Shown here: positions 47,303-58,674 of the stretch, in pieces
How the letters are laid out: every line of letters starts with the position of its first letter
Position numbering within the stretch: the first letter of the stretch is position 1
Source of the DNA: Arthrobacter sp. V1I9
GTDB taxonomy: Bacteria > Actinomycetota > Actinomycetes > Actinomycetales > Micrococcaceae
DNA length: 64,000 bases
NCBI RefSeq assembly: GCF_030817075.1
Contig: NZ_JAUSYU010000001.1
Location: 2,976,001-3,040,000, forward strand
Direction: 5' to 3'
Position numbers and translations under genes: made by a program
Notes under the pieces: model-generated
What the model was told of the DNA's origin: nothing
Databases searched by the model: none
What the model saw: the letters and a program-made list of their open reading frames with translations, nothing else

Positions 47303-47393
47303 GGGTGCGGACTCCGGCAGCATGCGTCTAAGGGAGCGTCACGTCCGCTCAGCGGGCGTCTTCGCGACCGAGCATGCAGAGGAGTTCGGACCC
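47303..47393. ncRNA. Second structured element between gcvT and sdaA
   Basis: GGGTGCGGACTCC (47303-47315) pairs with GGAGTTCGGACCC (47381-47393), mostly perfect; inside are GCATGC/GCATGC and hairpin ACGTCCGC/GCGGGCGT. Wobbles favour the plus strand, unlike the neighbouring element. No open reading frame of note. Confidence 0.4.
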
Positions 47394-47463
47394 GACGGGC
47401 CGAGGTGAGCACGCGTGAAAAGTCCGGTCTGCCGGTCCCGAAGCCAACCACGGAGCACCAAAC

Positions 47464-48624
47464 CTACTGAGGGCGCTTGTAAAACGGGAGGTTGACCACT
47501 TCGAACGGCTCGGCCTTCCCTCGGAGATCAACGTCCAAGGCGGTGCCCACTTCGGTGAACCCGACGTCGACGTACGCCATGACTATCGGGTATCCCAGCG
47601 TGGGTGACGGCTGGCCGGAGGTGACTTGGCCGACCACGTTGCCGTCCTTGAGGACCGGGTAGTGCGCCCGGCCTGCACGGCGGCCCAGGCCTTTAAGGCC
47701 CACGAGCCTGCGGCCGGACGTGGTGCCGGCACCGGCTGCCTTCTGGGCGGCCAGTGCTGCCTTGCCCACAAAGTCGCCTGCCTTGGAAAGCCCAACGACG
47801 GGTCCCAGCCCTGCGGCAAACGGGTCGCCCTGCAGGGACAGTTCGTTGCCGTAAAGCGGCATTCCCGCTTCCAGGCGGAGGGAATCGCGGGAGGCGAGGC
47901 CCGCCGGCGTCAACTCCCCCTCGTCCGCAATGGCGACGAGTGCCTGCCAAAGGCCAGCGGCGTCGTCGTTCGCTACAAATATTTCGAACCCGTCCTCACC
48001 GGTGTAACCGGTGCGGGCAAGCAGGAGGTTCAGCCCGGCGCCTGCCACCAGGAACGGAACCTCGACGGCGGCGTAATACTTCAGCTCTGTCACCAGGCTG
48101 TGCTGCGCGGCCGGGACGAGGCGGAGCAGCAGCTCCTGCGCCTTAGGGCCCTGGACGGCGACCAGCGACGTCGCGGCGGAAGCGTCATCAACGACGACGT
48201 TGAACCCCGCTGCGCGTTCGGTGAAGGCAGCGGCCACCACCGCGGCGTTGCCTGCGTTGGGCACCACCAGGAAAGCGTCGGTGCTGCCTTGTGCGGTGCC
48301 CGCGGCCGCAGGGCGCCGGTAAACGATGAGGTCGTCGATGATGCCGCCGTCCTCGTTGCAGATGAGCGAGTACTTGGCCTTGCCCACGGCCATGGCGGCG
48401 ATCTTTCCCACCAGTGCGTAATCGAGGAAGGCGGCGGCATCCGGACCCGTGACCCAGACCTCGCCCATGTGGGAGAGGTCAAACAGGCCGGCGCTCTTGC
48501 GGACGGCGTGGTGCTCGGCGAGTTCGGAGCTGTATTTCAGGGGCATCTGCCAGCCGCCGAAGTCCGTGAAGGACGCGCCCAGCTTCTTGTGCTCGTCGTA
48601 GAGAGCGGTGTACTTCTCAGTCAT
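47464..48624 (-). CDS. gcvT: Glycine cleavage system T protein (aminomethyltransferase)
   Basis: A 386-residue tetrahydrofolate-dependent enzyme that takes the aminomethyl group from the lipoyl H-protein and forms 5,10-methylene-THF. It has the THF-binding fold: SFTDFGGWQMPLKY near the N-terminus, SHMGEVWVTGPDA, and ARTGYTGEDGFEIF; C-terminal GYPIVMAYVD. It lies 11 bases after gcvP on the same strand; the typical gcvH gene is absent from this group, and sdaA follows. Confidence 0.96.
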   Translation of the reverse strand: MTEKYTALYDEHKKLGASFTDFGGWQMPLKYSSELAEHHAVRKSAGLFDLSHMGEVWVTGPDAAAFLDYALVGKIAAMAVGKAKYSLICNEDGGIIDDLIVYRRPAAAGTAQGSTDAFLVVPNAGNAAVVAAAFTERAAGFNVVVDDASAATSLVAVQGPKAQELLLRLVPAAQHSLVTELKYYAAVEVPFLVAGAGLNLLLARTGYTGEDGFEIFVANDDAAGLWQALVAIADEGELTPAGLASRDSLRLEAGMPLYGNELSLQGDPFAAGLGPVVGLSKAGDFVGKAALAAQKAAGAGTTSGRRLVGLKGLGRRAGRAHYPVLKDGNVVGQVTSGQPSPTLGYPIVMAYVDVGFTEVGTALDVDLRGKAEPFEVVNLPFYKRPQ

Positions 48625-48635
48625 GGCCCTTGTCC

Positions 48636-51563
<2,928 letters not shown>

Positions 51564-51565
51564 GG

Positions 51566-51592
51566 TTATGGCGGCGTCATTGCACGCCGCAT
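51566..51592 (-). promoter_or_regulatory. Eight-codon upstream ORF before gcvP
   Basis: ATG CGG CGT GCA ATG ACG CCG CCA TAA (minus strand, 51592-51566) encodes MRRAMTPP. Its ATG follows GGGGAGG by 11 bases, and its stop is two bases from the gcvP start. A hairpin GCGGCGT/ACGCCGC (51571-51590) overlaps it. gcvP may depend on re-initiation or coupling. Confidence 0.5.
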
Positions 51593-51604
51593 CGGTTCGG
51601 GTTC

Positions 51605-51838
51605 CTCCCCGCTCTGTAATTGGACCTGAGAGTTTCCGCGTTGCCTGCTTCCGCTGGCCCCGCTTGCACCGTCGGTGAGCACGGCAGTCCAGGTATCCGG
51701 GGACCGGATGCCCCAGGCGGACAGCCTGCTACTTTCCAGAGTTGCCTCGCCGCGGCGGTACATGGGCCTGTGAGATTCCTGGGGAGGTATTGCTCCTACG
51801 GCGCCTGCTTGTACCTTTTGGCAGAACTCTCCCGCCGC
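51605..51838 (-). ncRNA. Tandem glycine riboswitch upstream of gcvP
   Basis: Minus strand, aptamer 1: GCGGGAGAGTTCTGC, GCGCCGTAGGAGCAA, ACTCTGGAAAG; aptamer 2: TGCTCACCGACGGTGCAAGC, GGAAACTCTCAGGTCC, TTACAGAGCGGGGAGG. These match the two-aptamer glycine class, which turns on gcv genes when glycine is high. Ends are approximate. Confidence 0.88.
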
Positions 51839-51934
51839 AGATCAAAGGCTATTCATTTGGGTTTTCCTGGCGGCCGGTGAAGGCCCGCACATGGACCAAT
51901 TCTCCTATGCCGCGAGCGCAGGAGCAAATACCGG

Positions 51935-52486
51935 CTAGCCCCTCAACCGATCGACGGCGGCAAGGAGTTCGTCCACCTCTGCCTGCCTGTCGCCGGGGTT
52001 TCCGGAGGGCCCGCTCTCCCACATTGCGTTGAAGTAGAGCCCGTCCCCCATATAGAGCACAGCCTTGGCCATGGCCGCACCCACGTCCTTCCCGATCAGG
52101 TCCAGCCATTGCTGCTGGATGGCAGCAAAACGGCGGCGGGCATCCTCATGTGCCACTTCGGCGAGGCGCGTCGCAGCCACAAAGGAACGGTCCATGGGGG
52201 TATCGGACCACAGCGATGACCGGATGAAGTAGGCAGCAGCCCCTTCCGGCGCAGCCGCCATGGCGGCGAGGTCCTCCCCTGCCAGGCGGTCCAACCGGTC
52301 CAGTGTGGCGGTGATCAGCGCTTCCTTGTTAGGGAAGTGGTACAGCAGGCCGCCTTTGGAGACGCCGGCACGCTTCGCCGCCGCATCCAGGGTGGCAGCC
52401 CTTTCCCCCACGTCAATCAGGAGTTCTTCAAAGGCATCGAGCACTGCGTCTCGGGCTACGGGTTTGCGGGGCATGGTTCCCATCAT
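51935..52486 (-). CDS. TetR/AcrR-family regulator
   Basis: A 183-residue repressor with an N-terminal TetR HTH (about residues 12-58, ATLDAAAKRAGVSKGGLLYHFPNKEALI) and a helical ligand-binding C-terminal domain. It is divergent from the MFS exporter and the perfect 26-bp palindrome between them is the obvious operator, so it should repress both genes until a substrate drug binds. The start is placed at ATG 52486; ATG at 52474 (MPRKPV) is an alternative. Confidence 0.9.
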   Translation of the reverse strand: MMGTMPRKPVARDAVLDAFEELLIDVGERAATLDAAAKRAGVSKGGLLYHFPNKEALITATLDRLDRLAGEDLAAMAAAPEGAAAYFIRSSLWSDTPMDRSFVAATRLAEVAHEDARRRFAAIQQQWLDLIGKDVGAAMAKAVLYMGDGLYFNAMWESGPSGNPGDRQAEVDELLAAVDRLRG

Positions 52487-52508
52487 CCATCGTTGGGCTG
52501 GATTCCAT

Positions 52509-52534
52509 AACTATACCGTCCGGACGGTATAGTT
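52509..52534. promoter_or_regulatory. TetR operator, perfect 26-bp palindrome with divergent -10 boxes
   Basis: AACTATACCGTCC joined to GGACGGTATAGTT is a perfect inverted repeat without spacer. The TATAGT in each arm makes a -10 box for each direction: plus at 52528-52533 for the MFS gene, minus at 52515-52510 for the TetR gene, so one repressor dimer could block both. Confidence 0.85.
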
Positions 52535-52539
52535 AAAGA

Positions 52540-54120
52540 ATGATGTCTTCCGCCACTCCCCCACAGAACATCACCCCTCACACGTCAGCCGCTCCGGCTG
52601 AACCGCACCCCGCCAACGCAAAATGGCGGGACTGGCTCGCGCTGGGACTTTTGATGTTCCCTGTCCTCCTGGTTGCCGTGGACAACACGGCGCTGACCTT
52701 TGCGCTGCCCGCGATCGCGAGCGCGCTGGGCACGTCCGGAGTTGAGCTTCTGTGGATTGTGGACGCGTACCCGCTGGTGCTGGCCGGACTGCTTGTGGCG
52801 ATGGGAAGCCTGGGCGACCGAATCGGACGCCGCCGGCTGCTTATCACCGGGAGCATCGGCTTCGCAGCCGTTTCCGCAGTAACGGCCTTTGCCCCCAGCG
52901 CCGGCTGGCTGATTGCCGGCCGCGCCGCCCTGGGCCTCTTCGGCGCCATGCTGATGCCCTCCACGCTGTCCCTGATCCGCAATATCTTTGTGGATCCGAA
53001 CCGCCGGCGGCTGGCTATCGCCATCTGGGCCGCGGGGTTCTCCGGTGGTGCCGCACTCGGTCCAATCTTCGGCGGGTGGCTCGTTGAGCAGTTCTGGTGG
53101 GGAGCAATCCTGCTGGTGGCCGTGCCCCTCATGCTGCCCCTGCTGGCCTTCGGGCCGGCATTCATCCCGGAATCCAAGGACCCTTCGCCTGGCCGGGTGG
53201 ATGCGCCCAGCATCCTGCTCTCGCTGCTCACCATGGTTCCGGTGGTGTACGGCATCAAGGAATTCGCCACGGAGGGTGCCGGTCCGCTGGCCCTGGGGAG
53301 CACGGCCTTCGGCCTGGCAATGGGCACTGTTTTTGTCCGCCGGCAGCAGCGGCTGACGAGCCCGCTGCTGGACATGTCCCTGTTCCGCAACCGGGTGTTC
53401 AGCATGGCCATCACCGCCAATGTCCTGGCCCTGTTCTCCTTCAACGGTTTTATCCTCTTCCTGGCCCAGCACCTTCAGCTCCTCGAGGGCATGTCCCCTT
53501 CCGCAGCAGGAGTGGCAATGATTCCAGCGCTGGTGGCAACCGTGGTGGCGGGCCTCGCGGTGGTTCCGGTGGTACGCAGGGTCCGGCCGGGTTTCGTGGT
53601 GGGCGCGGGGCTGGCCATGAGTGCCGCCGGCTACAGCATGGTGACGTTCGGCAGCCATGCCAACGGCCCGGCACTGCTGCTCGCTGCCCTGCTGGTTTTG
53701 GCACTGGGCGTGGGAACCGCCGAGACAATCTCCAATGACCTCATCCTCGGAAGCGTGCCACCGGAAAAATCGGGGGCGGCCTCAGCGATCTCGGAGACGG
53801 GTTACGAGGTGGGCGCCCTCCTGGGAACTGCCGTGCTGGGCTCCATCCTCACGGCCTCCTACCAGCACAACCTGCGGCTCCCGGAAGGCCTTCCAGCGCC
53901 CGCCTCCGGGCACGGCACTGCGCATGCCGGTGAAACCCTGGCCGGAGCCATGGAGCTCGCAGCAAGTCTGCCCGCTCCACTCGCGGACGCCGTCCGGCAT
54001 GCAGCCGGCGCCGCCTTCGACTCCGGCGTCCACGTCACCGCCGCAATCGGGCTGGTACTGATGGCGACGGCGGCGGTCCTGGCCGCCGTCGTGCTGCGGA
54101 AGGTGCCCAAGGCACAGTAG
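52540..54120 (+). CDS. MFS drug exporter, 14-TM (DHA2/QacA type)
   Basis: A 526-residue proton-driven multidrug efflux pump. Motif A GDRIGRRRLL lies after helix 2 and helix 1 holds the DHA2 motif VAVDNTALTFALPAI; fourteen helices are predicted. The divergent TetR gene and shared palindrome show substrate-induced control. With a -10 at 52528-52533, transcription would start at the ATG (52540), making the mRNA leaderless. A strong hairpin ends the gene. Confidence 0.93.
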   Translation: MMSSATPPQNITPHTSAAPAEPHPANAKWRDWLALGLLMFPVLLVAVDNTALTFALPAIASALGTSGVELLWIVDAYPLVLAGLLVAMGSLGDRIGRRRLLITGSIGFAAVSAVTAFAPSAGWLIAGRAALGLFGAMLMPSTLSLIRNIFVDPNRRRLAIAIWAAGFSGGAALGPIFGGWLVEQFWWGAILLVAVPLMLPLLAFGPAFIPESKDPSPGRVDAPSILLSLLTMVPVVYGIKEFATEGAGPLALGSTAFGLAMGTVFVRRQQRLTSPLLDMSLFRNRVFSMAITANVLALFSFNGFILFLAQHLQLLEGMSPSAAGVAMIPALVATVVAGLAVVPVVRRVRPGFVVGAGLAMSAAGYSMVTFGSHANGPALLLAALLVLALGVGTAETISNDLILGSVPPEKSGAASAISETGYEVGALLGTAVLGSILTASYQHNLRLPEGLPAPASGHGTAHAGETLAGAMELAASLPAPLADAVRHAAGAAFDSGVHVTAAIGLVLMATAAVLAAVVLRKVPKAQ

Positions 54121-54165
54121 GCGGCATGGGCCGCACCACAGGCAGCCCCGCCCGCAGGCACAAAA

Positions 54166-54209
54166 ACAGCGCCCGGCGGCCGGACTTCAAGTCCGGCGCC
54201 GGGCGCTGT
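54166..54209. terminator. Strong bidirectional terminator, MFS / dps
   Basis: ACAGCGCCCGGC (54166-54177) pairs with GCCGGGCGCTGT (54198-54209) and an inner GCCGGACTT/AAGTCCGGC helix closes a short loop; A-rich flanks. It serves both convergent genes. Confidence 0.85.
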
Positions 54210-54226
54210 GCTGCGCTCCTGGAGAG

Positions 54227-54706
54227 CTACTGCGCGTCGGGCGCGGTCACGCTCGCGGTGGGCTTCATGGTTTCGGCGTTGACCATCCATGCGAACTGCT
54301 CGAACTTGGCGATGAACTCGTGCAGAAGGTCAGCCGACGTGGGGTCTTCCTCATCAACCTCATCGTGGACTTTCCGCATGGTGCCCACGGCAGCCTCGAG
54401 GGCAGCAACAATACGCTCGATGGCATCCTTGGTGCTGATCAGCCCCTCAGGAAAGGGAGCGAGACTCGTGGCCTCTGCCACCGTGGAACTGCGCCCGTCA
54501 GGGAGTGCGTGCAGGGCGCGCATCCGCTCGGCCGTATCATCAGCGAACTGGCGGGCGGCGTCAACGATTTCGTCCAACTGCAGGTGGAGGTCCCGGAAGT
54601 TGGTTCCCACGATGTTCCAGTGGGCCTGTTTGCCCTGGATATGCAGCTCGATCAGGTCCGTGAGCACAGCCTGCAGGTTGTTGGTCAGTGTCGGTGAAGC
54701 TTTCAT
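54227..54706 (-). CDS. dps: DNA-protecting ferritin-like protein Dps
   Basis: A 159-residue miniferritin that forms dodecamers, oxidises and stores Fe2+, and protects DNA from oxidative damage. Ferroxidase-site residues are in IQGKQAHWNIVG (His) and LHLQLDEIVDAARQFAD (Asp, Glu). The C-terminal tail (KPTASVTAPDAQ) is short and without the Lys-rich DNA-binding extension. It is convergent with the MFS gene. Confidence 0.95.
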   Translation of the reverse strand: MKASPTLTNNLQAVLTDLIELHIQGKQAHWNIVGTNFRDLHLQLDEIVDAARQFADDTAERMRALHALPDGRSSTVAEATSLAPFPEGLISTKDAIERIVAALEAAVGTMRKVHDEVDEEDPTSADLLHEFIAKFEQFAWMVNAETMKPTASVTAPDAQ

Positions 54707-54869
54707 TCGTCCTCCTCGATTGGTCCAGTAATCCTGACGCTACCAGCCCCGCGTGCGGCAAAGGACGGCACTCCCGGGAAATTTCTCAGTGAGCTTACTA
54801 ATGTGTTTTTTGGACATAAACGAACGCGGTTCATATTTCCCCTTGCATCCGGGCGGATGGAGCCCCCAT

Positions 54870-54894
54870 ACTAAATGAACGTCATTCATTTAGT
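54870..54894. promoter_or_regulatory. Operator-like palindrome upstream of agmatine operon
   Basis: ACTAAATGAA (54870-54879), CGTCA, TTCATTTAGT (54885-54894): perfect ten-base arms, typical of TetR-family operators. It lies 28 bases before aguB. No regulator gene is beside the operon. Confidence 0.65.
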
Positions 54895-54921
54895 GACCGC
54901 CGTCTCAATGGAGTAGTAAAC

Positions 54922-55950
54922 ATGATTGAAATTACCTGCCTCGAGGCCCCCGCCTCCCTGGCCCGGACATCGCCGTCCGGCCGGCCGGCCCTGCGCGTTG
55001 GCGTGGTCCAGCACCGGTGGCAAGCAGACAGTGCAGCCGTCGAGGCCGAACTGAACGAGGGCATCGGCCGGGCCGCCCGTCTTGGCGCCTCCGTTGTTTT
55101 CCTGCCTGAGCTGACGCTTTCGCGGTACCCTGCCGACACGCTGCCGCACAACGATCCCGCCGAGGGCCCCACCCGTTCCCGGCCGTCGGATATTGCGGAG
55201 GACCTGCTCACCGGCCCCACCTTCCGGTTTGCCGCGGACGCTGCCCGGCGCTACGGGGTGTCCGTCCACGCGTCCCTGTACCAGCGGGCCGAAGACCCTG
55301 ACGGACAGGATGACGGGCTGGGCCTGAACACGGCCATCCTGGTCTCACCCGAGGGCGAGCTCCTGGCACGGACGCACAAACTCCACATCCCGGTTACCGC
55401 CGGCTACTACGAGGACAAGTTCTTCCGCCAGGGCCCGGCCGCCGCTGACGCCTACGAGGTCCATGCGCCCGCCGAACTCGGCGGCGCCCGGCTGGGAATG
55501 CCCACCTGCTGGGACGAATGGTTCCCTGAAGTAGCCCGGCTGTACTCCCTGGGAGGCGCGGAAATCCTGGTCTACCCCACGGCTATCGGTTCAGAGCCTG
55601 ACCACCCCGATTTTGATACCCAGCCGCTCTGGCAGCAGGTGATTGTAGGAAACGGCATCGCCAACGGGCTCTTTATGATCGCGCCGAACCGCTGGGGAAG
55701 TGAAGGCACCCTGAACTTTTACGGATCGTCCTTCATCTCCGATCCCTACGGCCGCATCCTCGCCCAGGCACCCCGCGACGCATCGGCTGTCCTGGTTGCT
55801 GATGTGGACCTGGACCAGCGGAAGGACTGGCTGACGCTGTTCCCCTTCCTGGCAACGCGCCGCCCGGACACCTACGGCCGCCTCACCGAACCCGTCCGCC
55901 CGAATGAATCCATCGGCGGCGAGCGCGGGTTCGCGGAGGTCTGCTCGTGA
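54922..55950 (+). CDS. aguB: N-carbamoylputrescine amidase
   Basis: A 342-residue nitrilase-superfamily hydrolase converting N-carbamoylputrescine to putrescine, CO2 and ammonia. The Glu-Lys-Cys triad is in FLPELTLSRY, RTHKLHIPVTAGYYEDKFF and MPTCWDEWFPE. It has an about 20-residue N-terminal extension before RVGVVQHRW. GGAG lies eight bases before the ATG. It overlaps aguA by four bases (GTGA), so the two steps from agmatine to putrescine are coupled. Confidence 0.92.
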   Translation: MIEITCLEAPASLARTSPSGRPALRVGVVQHRWQADSAAVEAELNEGIGRAARLGASVVFLPELTLSRYPADTLPHNDPAEGPTRSRPSDIAEDLLTGPTFRFAADAARRYGVSVHASLYQRAEDPDGQDDGLGLNTAILVSPEGELLARTHKLHIPVTAGYYEDKFFRQGPAAADAYEVHAPAELGGARLGMPTCWDEWFPEVARLYSLGGAEILVYPTAIGSEPDHPDFDTQPLWQQVIVGNGIANGLFMIAPNRWGSEGTLNFYGSSFISDPYGRILAQAPRDASAVLVADVDLDQRKDWLTLFPFLATRRPDTYGRLTEPVRPNESIGGERGFAEVCS

Positions 55951-57041
55951 CCGCCGCCGCGGTGCATCAGGACGCCGGCGTACCGCTGCTGGCTTCGCAG
56001 GCCCCGCAGTGGCGAATGCCTGCTGAAACAGCCCGCCAGGAGCGGCTGTGGATGGCCTTTCCTGCCGGCGGCTACACCCTTGGCGAGTCGGCTGAAGCCG
56101 CCCACGCGGCCCGGTCCACCTGGGCCGCGGTGGCGAATGCCGCCGTCGAATTCCAGCCTGTCACCATGGTGGTGGATCCCGACGACGTCACAACAGCCGC
56201 CGCCTACCTGCACCCTGACGTTGAGGTGCTTGCGGCCCCGCTGAACGACGCGTGGATGCGCGACTTCGGCCCCACCTTCGTCCTGGACGGCGAGGGGCAG
56301 CTCGGTGCCGTGGACTGGGTGTTCAACGGCTGGGGCGGGCAGGACTGGGCGAAGTGGGACAAGGATGCCCTGATCGCCGGCGAGGTGGCCGGGCGCTCAG
56401 GTGCGCGGCACATCGTCTCAGCACTGGTGAACGAGGGCGGCGGCATCCAGGTGGACGGCCAGGGGACGGTCCTCGTTACGGAAACCGTGCAGCTGGATCC
56501 CGGACGCAATCCAGGCCTCAGCCGGGCGGATGTCGAGCAGGAACTGGCCAGCACCATCGGCGCCACCCATGTGGTGTGGCTGCCGCGGGGCCTGACCCGG
56601 GACTCCGAACGCTTCGGCACCCGCGGCCATGTGGACATTGTGGCCGCCATCCCCTCCCCCGGCACGCTGCTGGTCCACTCGCAGGAGAACCCGGAACATC
56701 CGGACTTCGAGGTCAGCCGGGAAATCATCGAGTTCCTGCGCGGCACCACGGACGCCGCCGGCCGGCAGTGGAACATCATCCCAGTCCCCGCTCCCGAAGC
56801 ACTCCGGGACGATGAAGGCTTCGTGGACTACAGCTACATCAACCACGTGGTGGTCAACGGGGGCGTCATCGCCTGCAGCTTCAATGACCCCCAGGACGAC
56901 AAGGCCCTGCAGATCCTGGCGGAGGCCTACCCCGGACGGCGCATCGTCGCCATCGACGCACGGGAGCTGTTTGCCCGCGGCGGGGGGATCCACTGCATCA
57001 CCCAACAGCAGCCTGCTGCCTCCCAGAAAGTGGTGTCATGA
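55947..57041 (+). CDS. aguA: Agmatine deiminase
   Basis: A 364-residue guanidino-group-modifying enzyme converting agmatine to N-carbamoylputrescine and ammonia. Catalytic motifs: NDAWMRDFGPTF (Asp), RGHVDIVAAI (His) and the nucleophilic Cys in GGGIHCITQQ near the C-terminus. The GTG start overlaps the aguB stop. It overlaps the permease gene by four bases (ATGA). Confidence 0.95.
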   Translation: MTAAAVHQDAGVPLLASQAPQWRMPAETARQERLWMAFPAGGYTLGESAEAAHAARSTWAAVANAAVEFQPVTMVVDPDDVTTAAAYLHPDVEVLAAPLNDAWMRDFGPTFVLDGEGQLGAVDWVFNGWGGQDWAKWDKDALIAGEVAGRSGARHIVSALVNEGGGIQVDGQGTVLVTETVQLDPGRNPGLSRADVEQELASTIGATHVVWLPRGLTRDSERFGTRGHVDIVAAIPSPGTLLVHSQENPEHPDFEVSREIIEFLRGTTDAAGRQWNIIPVPAPEALRDDEGFVDYSYINHVVVNGGVIACSFNDPQDDKALQILAEAYPGRRIVAIDARELFARGGGIHCITQQQPAASQKVVS

Positions 57042-58588
57042 CAGAAACCATCCGCAAGGACGCCTCCGCCGGCGGGCATGCTCCCGGCACCGCCCACGGA
57101 ATCACCCCCAAGGGCCTGAAGGGCGGGCAGCTGGGACTCCTCGCCGTCGTCGTCCTTGGTATCTCAACCATTGCCCCTGCGTACACGCTCACCAGCGCGC
57201 TGGGGCCAACGGTGAACGAAGCCGGGCTGCAGCTGCCGGTTATTTTCCTGATCGGGTTCATCCCGATGATCCTGGTCTCGCTGGCCTACAGGGAGCTCAA
57301 CGCCGACTCCCCGGACAGCGGCACCACCTTCACCTGGGTTACCAAGGCATTCGGTCCCTGGGTCGGCTGGATGGGCGGATGGGGGCTGCTCGCCGCCAAC
57401 ATCATTGTGTTGTCCAACCTGGCCGGCGTGGCCGTTGACTTCTTCTACCTCTTCCTCTCCCAGCTCACGGGCTCGCCGGAGCTTGCTGAGCTGGCCGCGA
57501 ACAAGCCGCTGAACGTGCTGACCTGCTTTGTGTTCGTTGCCCTTGCGGTGTGGGTGAGTTACCGCGGCCTGCACACCACCAAACTGGTGCAGTACGGACT
57601 CGTGGGATTCCAGCTGCTGGTGCTGGGCCTGTTTGTGGGCATGGCCTTCGCCAACTGGTCCACCTCGGAAACAGCAATCCCCTTCAGCTGGGACTGGTTC
57701 GACGTCACCAAAATCGACACGTTCGGGCAGATCGCCGCAGGCATTTCACTGTCCATTTTTGTGTACTGGGGCTGGGACGTCTGCCTCACCGTGAACGAGG
57801 AAACCGCCAACGGCAAAAAGACGGCGGGCCTTGCCGGCACCCTGACCGCACTGATTGTCCTTGCGATCTACCTGCTGGTAACCATCGCCACCATGATGTT
57901 CGCCGGCGTTGGGGACACCGGCAACGGGCTGAACAACACCGAAAACCACGAGAACATCTTCACGGCCCTGGCCTCCCCCATCATGGGCCCCTTCGCCATC
58001 CTGATGTCCCTGGCCGTGCTCTCCAGTTCCGCTGCCTCGCTGCAGTCCACGTTTATGTCGCCCTCCCGCAGCCTGCTGGCAATGTCCCACTACGGGGCAT
58101 TGCCTGAACCGCTCAGCCGCGTGAGCAAGCGCTTTGCGACGCCGGGCTACGCCACGATAGCCGCGGGTATCGTTTCCGCGGGGTTCTACGCCGTGATGCA
58201 CGTGGTCAGCGAAAACGTCCTGAACGACACCATCCTGGCACTTGGCCTGATGATCTGCTTCTACTACGGGCTGACCGCCCTCGCCTGCGCCTGGTACTTC
58301 CGCAACAGTGCCTTCAGAGGCCTCCGCAACATCGTGCTGCGTTTCCTTTGCCCGGTGCTCGGCGGCGTGGGACTGTTCGTCGTGTTCCTGCAGACCGCCG
58401 TGGACAGCTGGGCTCCGGAGTTCGGCAGCGGTTCTGAAGTGTTCGGGGTGGGGCTGGTATTTATCCTGGGGGTGGGCATCCTGGCCCTTGGCGCAGTGTT
58501 CATGCTGGTGATGTCCCGGCTGCGTCCCGGCTTCTTCCGCGGCGAAACCCTCAAGCGGGACACCCCCGCCCTGGTGGTTCCGGAGTAG
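57038..58588 (+). CDS. APC-family permease (amino acid/polyamine)
   Basis: A 516-residue twelve-helix transporter of the APC superfamily. Hydrophilic N-terminus (about 32 residues), then helix 1 with the LGISTIAPAYTL motif and SPDSGTTFTWVTKAFGPWVGWMGG in helix 3. It shares the operon with aguA/aguB, so agmatine or putrescine is the likely substrate (inference). ATGA overlap with aguA. A perfect terminator follows. Confidence 0.88.
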   Translation: MTETIRKDASAGGHAPGTAHGITPKGLKGGQLGLLAVVVLGISTIAPAYTLTSALGPTVNEAGLQLPVIFLIGFIPMILVSLAYRELNADSPDSGTTFTWVTKAFGPWVGWMGGWGLLAANIIVLSNLAGVAVDFFYLFLSQLTGSPELAELAANKPLNVLTCFVFVALAVWVSYRGLHTTKLVQYGLVGFQLLVLGLFVGMAFANWSTSETAIPFSWDWFDVTKIDTFGQIAAGISLSIFVYWGWDVCLTVNEETANGKKTAGLAGTLTALIVLAIYLLVTIATMMFAGVGDTGNGLNNTENHENIFTALASPIMGPFAILMSLAVLSSSAASLQSTFMSPSRSLLAMSHYGALPEPLSRVSKRFATPGYATIAAGIVSAGFYAVMHVVSENVLNDTILALGLMICFYYGLTALACAWYFRNSAFRGLRNIVLRFLCPVLGGVGLFVVFLQTAVDSWAPEFGSGSEVFGVGLVFILGVGILALGAVFMLVMSRLRPGFFRGETLKRDTPALVVPE

Positions 58589-58612
58589 GTCCGGCTTCCT
58601 TGCAGCACACAG

Positions 58613-58653
58613 AAAAGGTGCCGTACCCCGGATTCCGGGGTACGGCACCTTTT
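58613..58653. terminator. Strong bidirectional terminator, permease / AMIN-like
   Basis: AAAAGGTGCCGTACCCCGG (58613-58631) pairs perfectly with CCGGGGTACGGCACCTTTT (58635-58653) around ATT: 19-bp stem with A and T tails. It separates the two convergent genes. Confidence 0.92.
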
Positions 58654-58674
58654 CGTTGCGTCACCTTTGTTGGG

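Noticed and set aside
47121..47463. Degenerate gcvH between gcvT and sdaA
   Set aside because: No frame shows the H-protein lipoyl motif (ESTKSVSD-like), so it is not a decayed gcvH.
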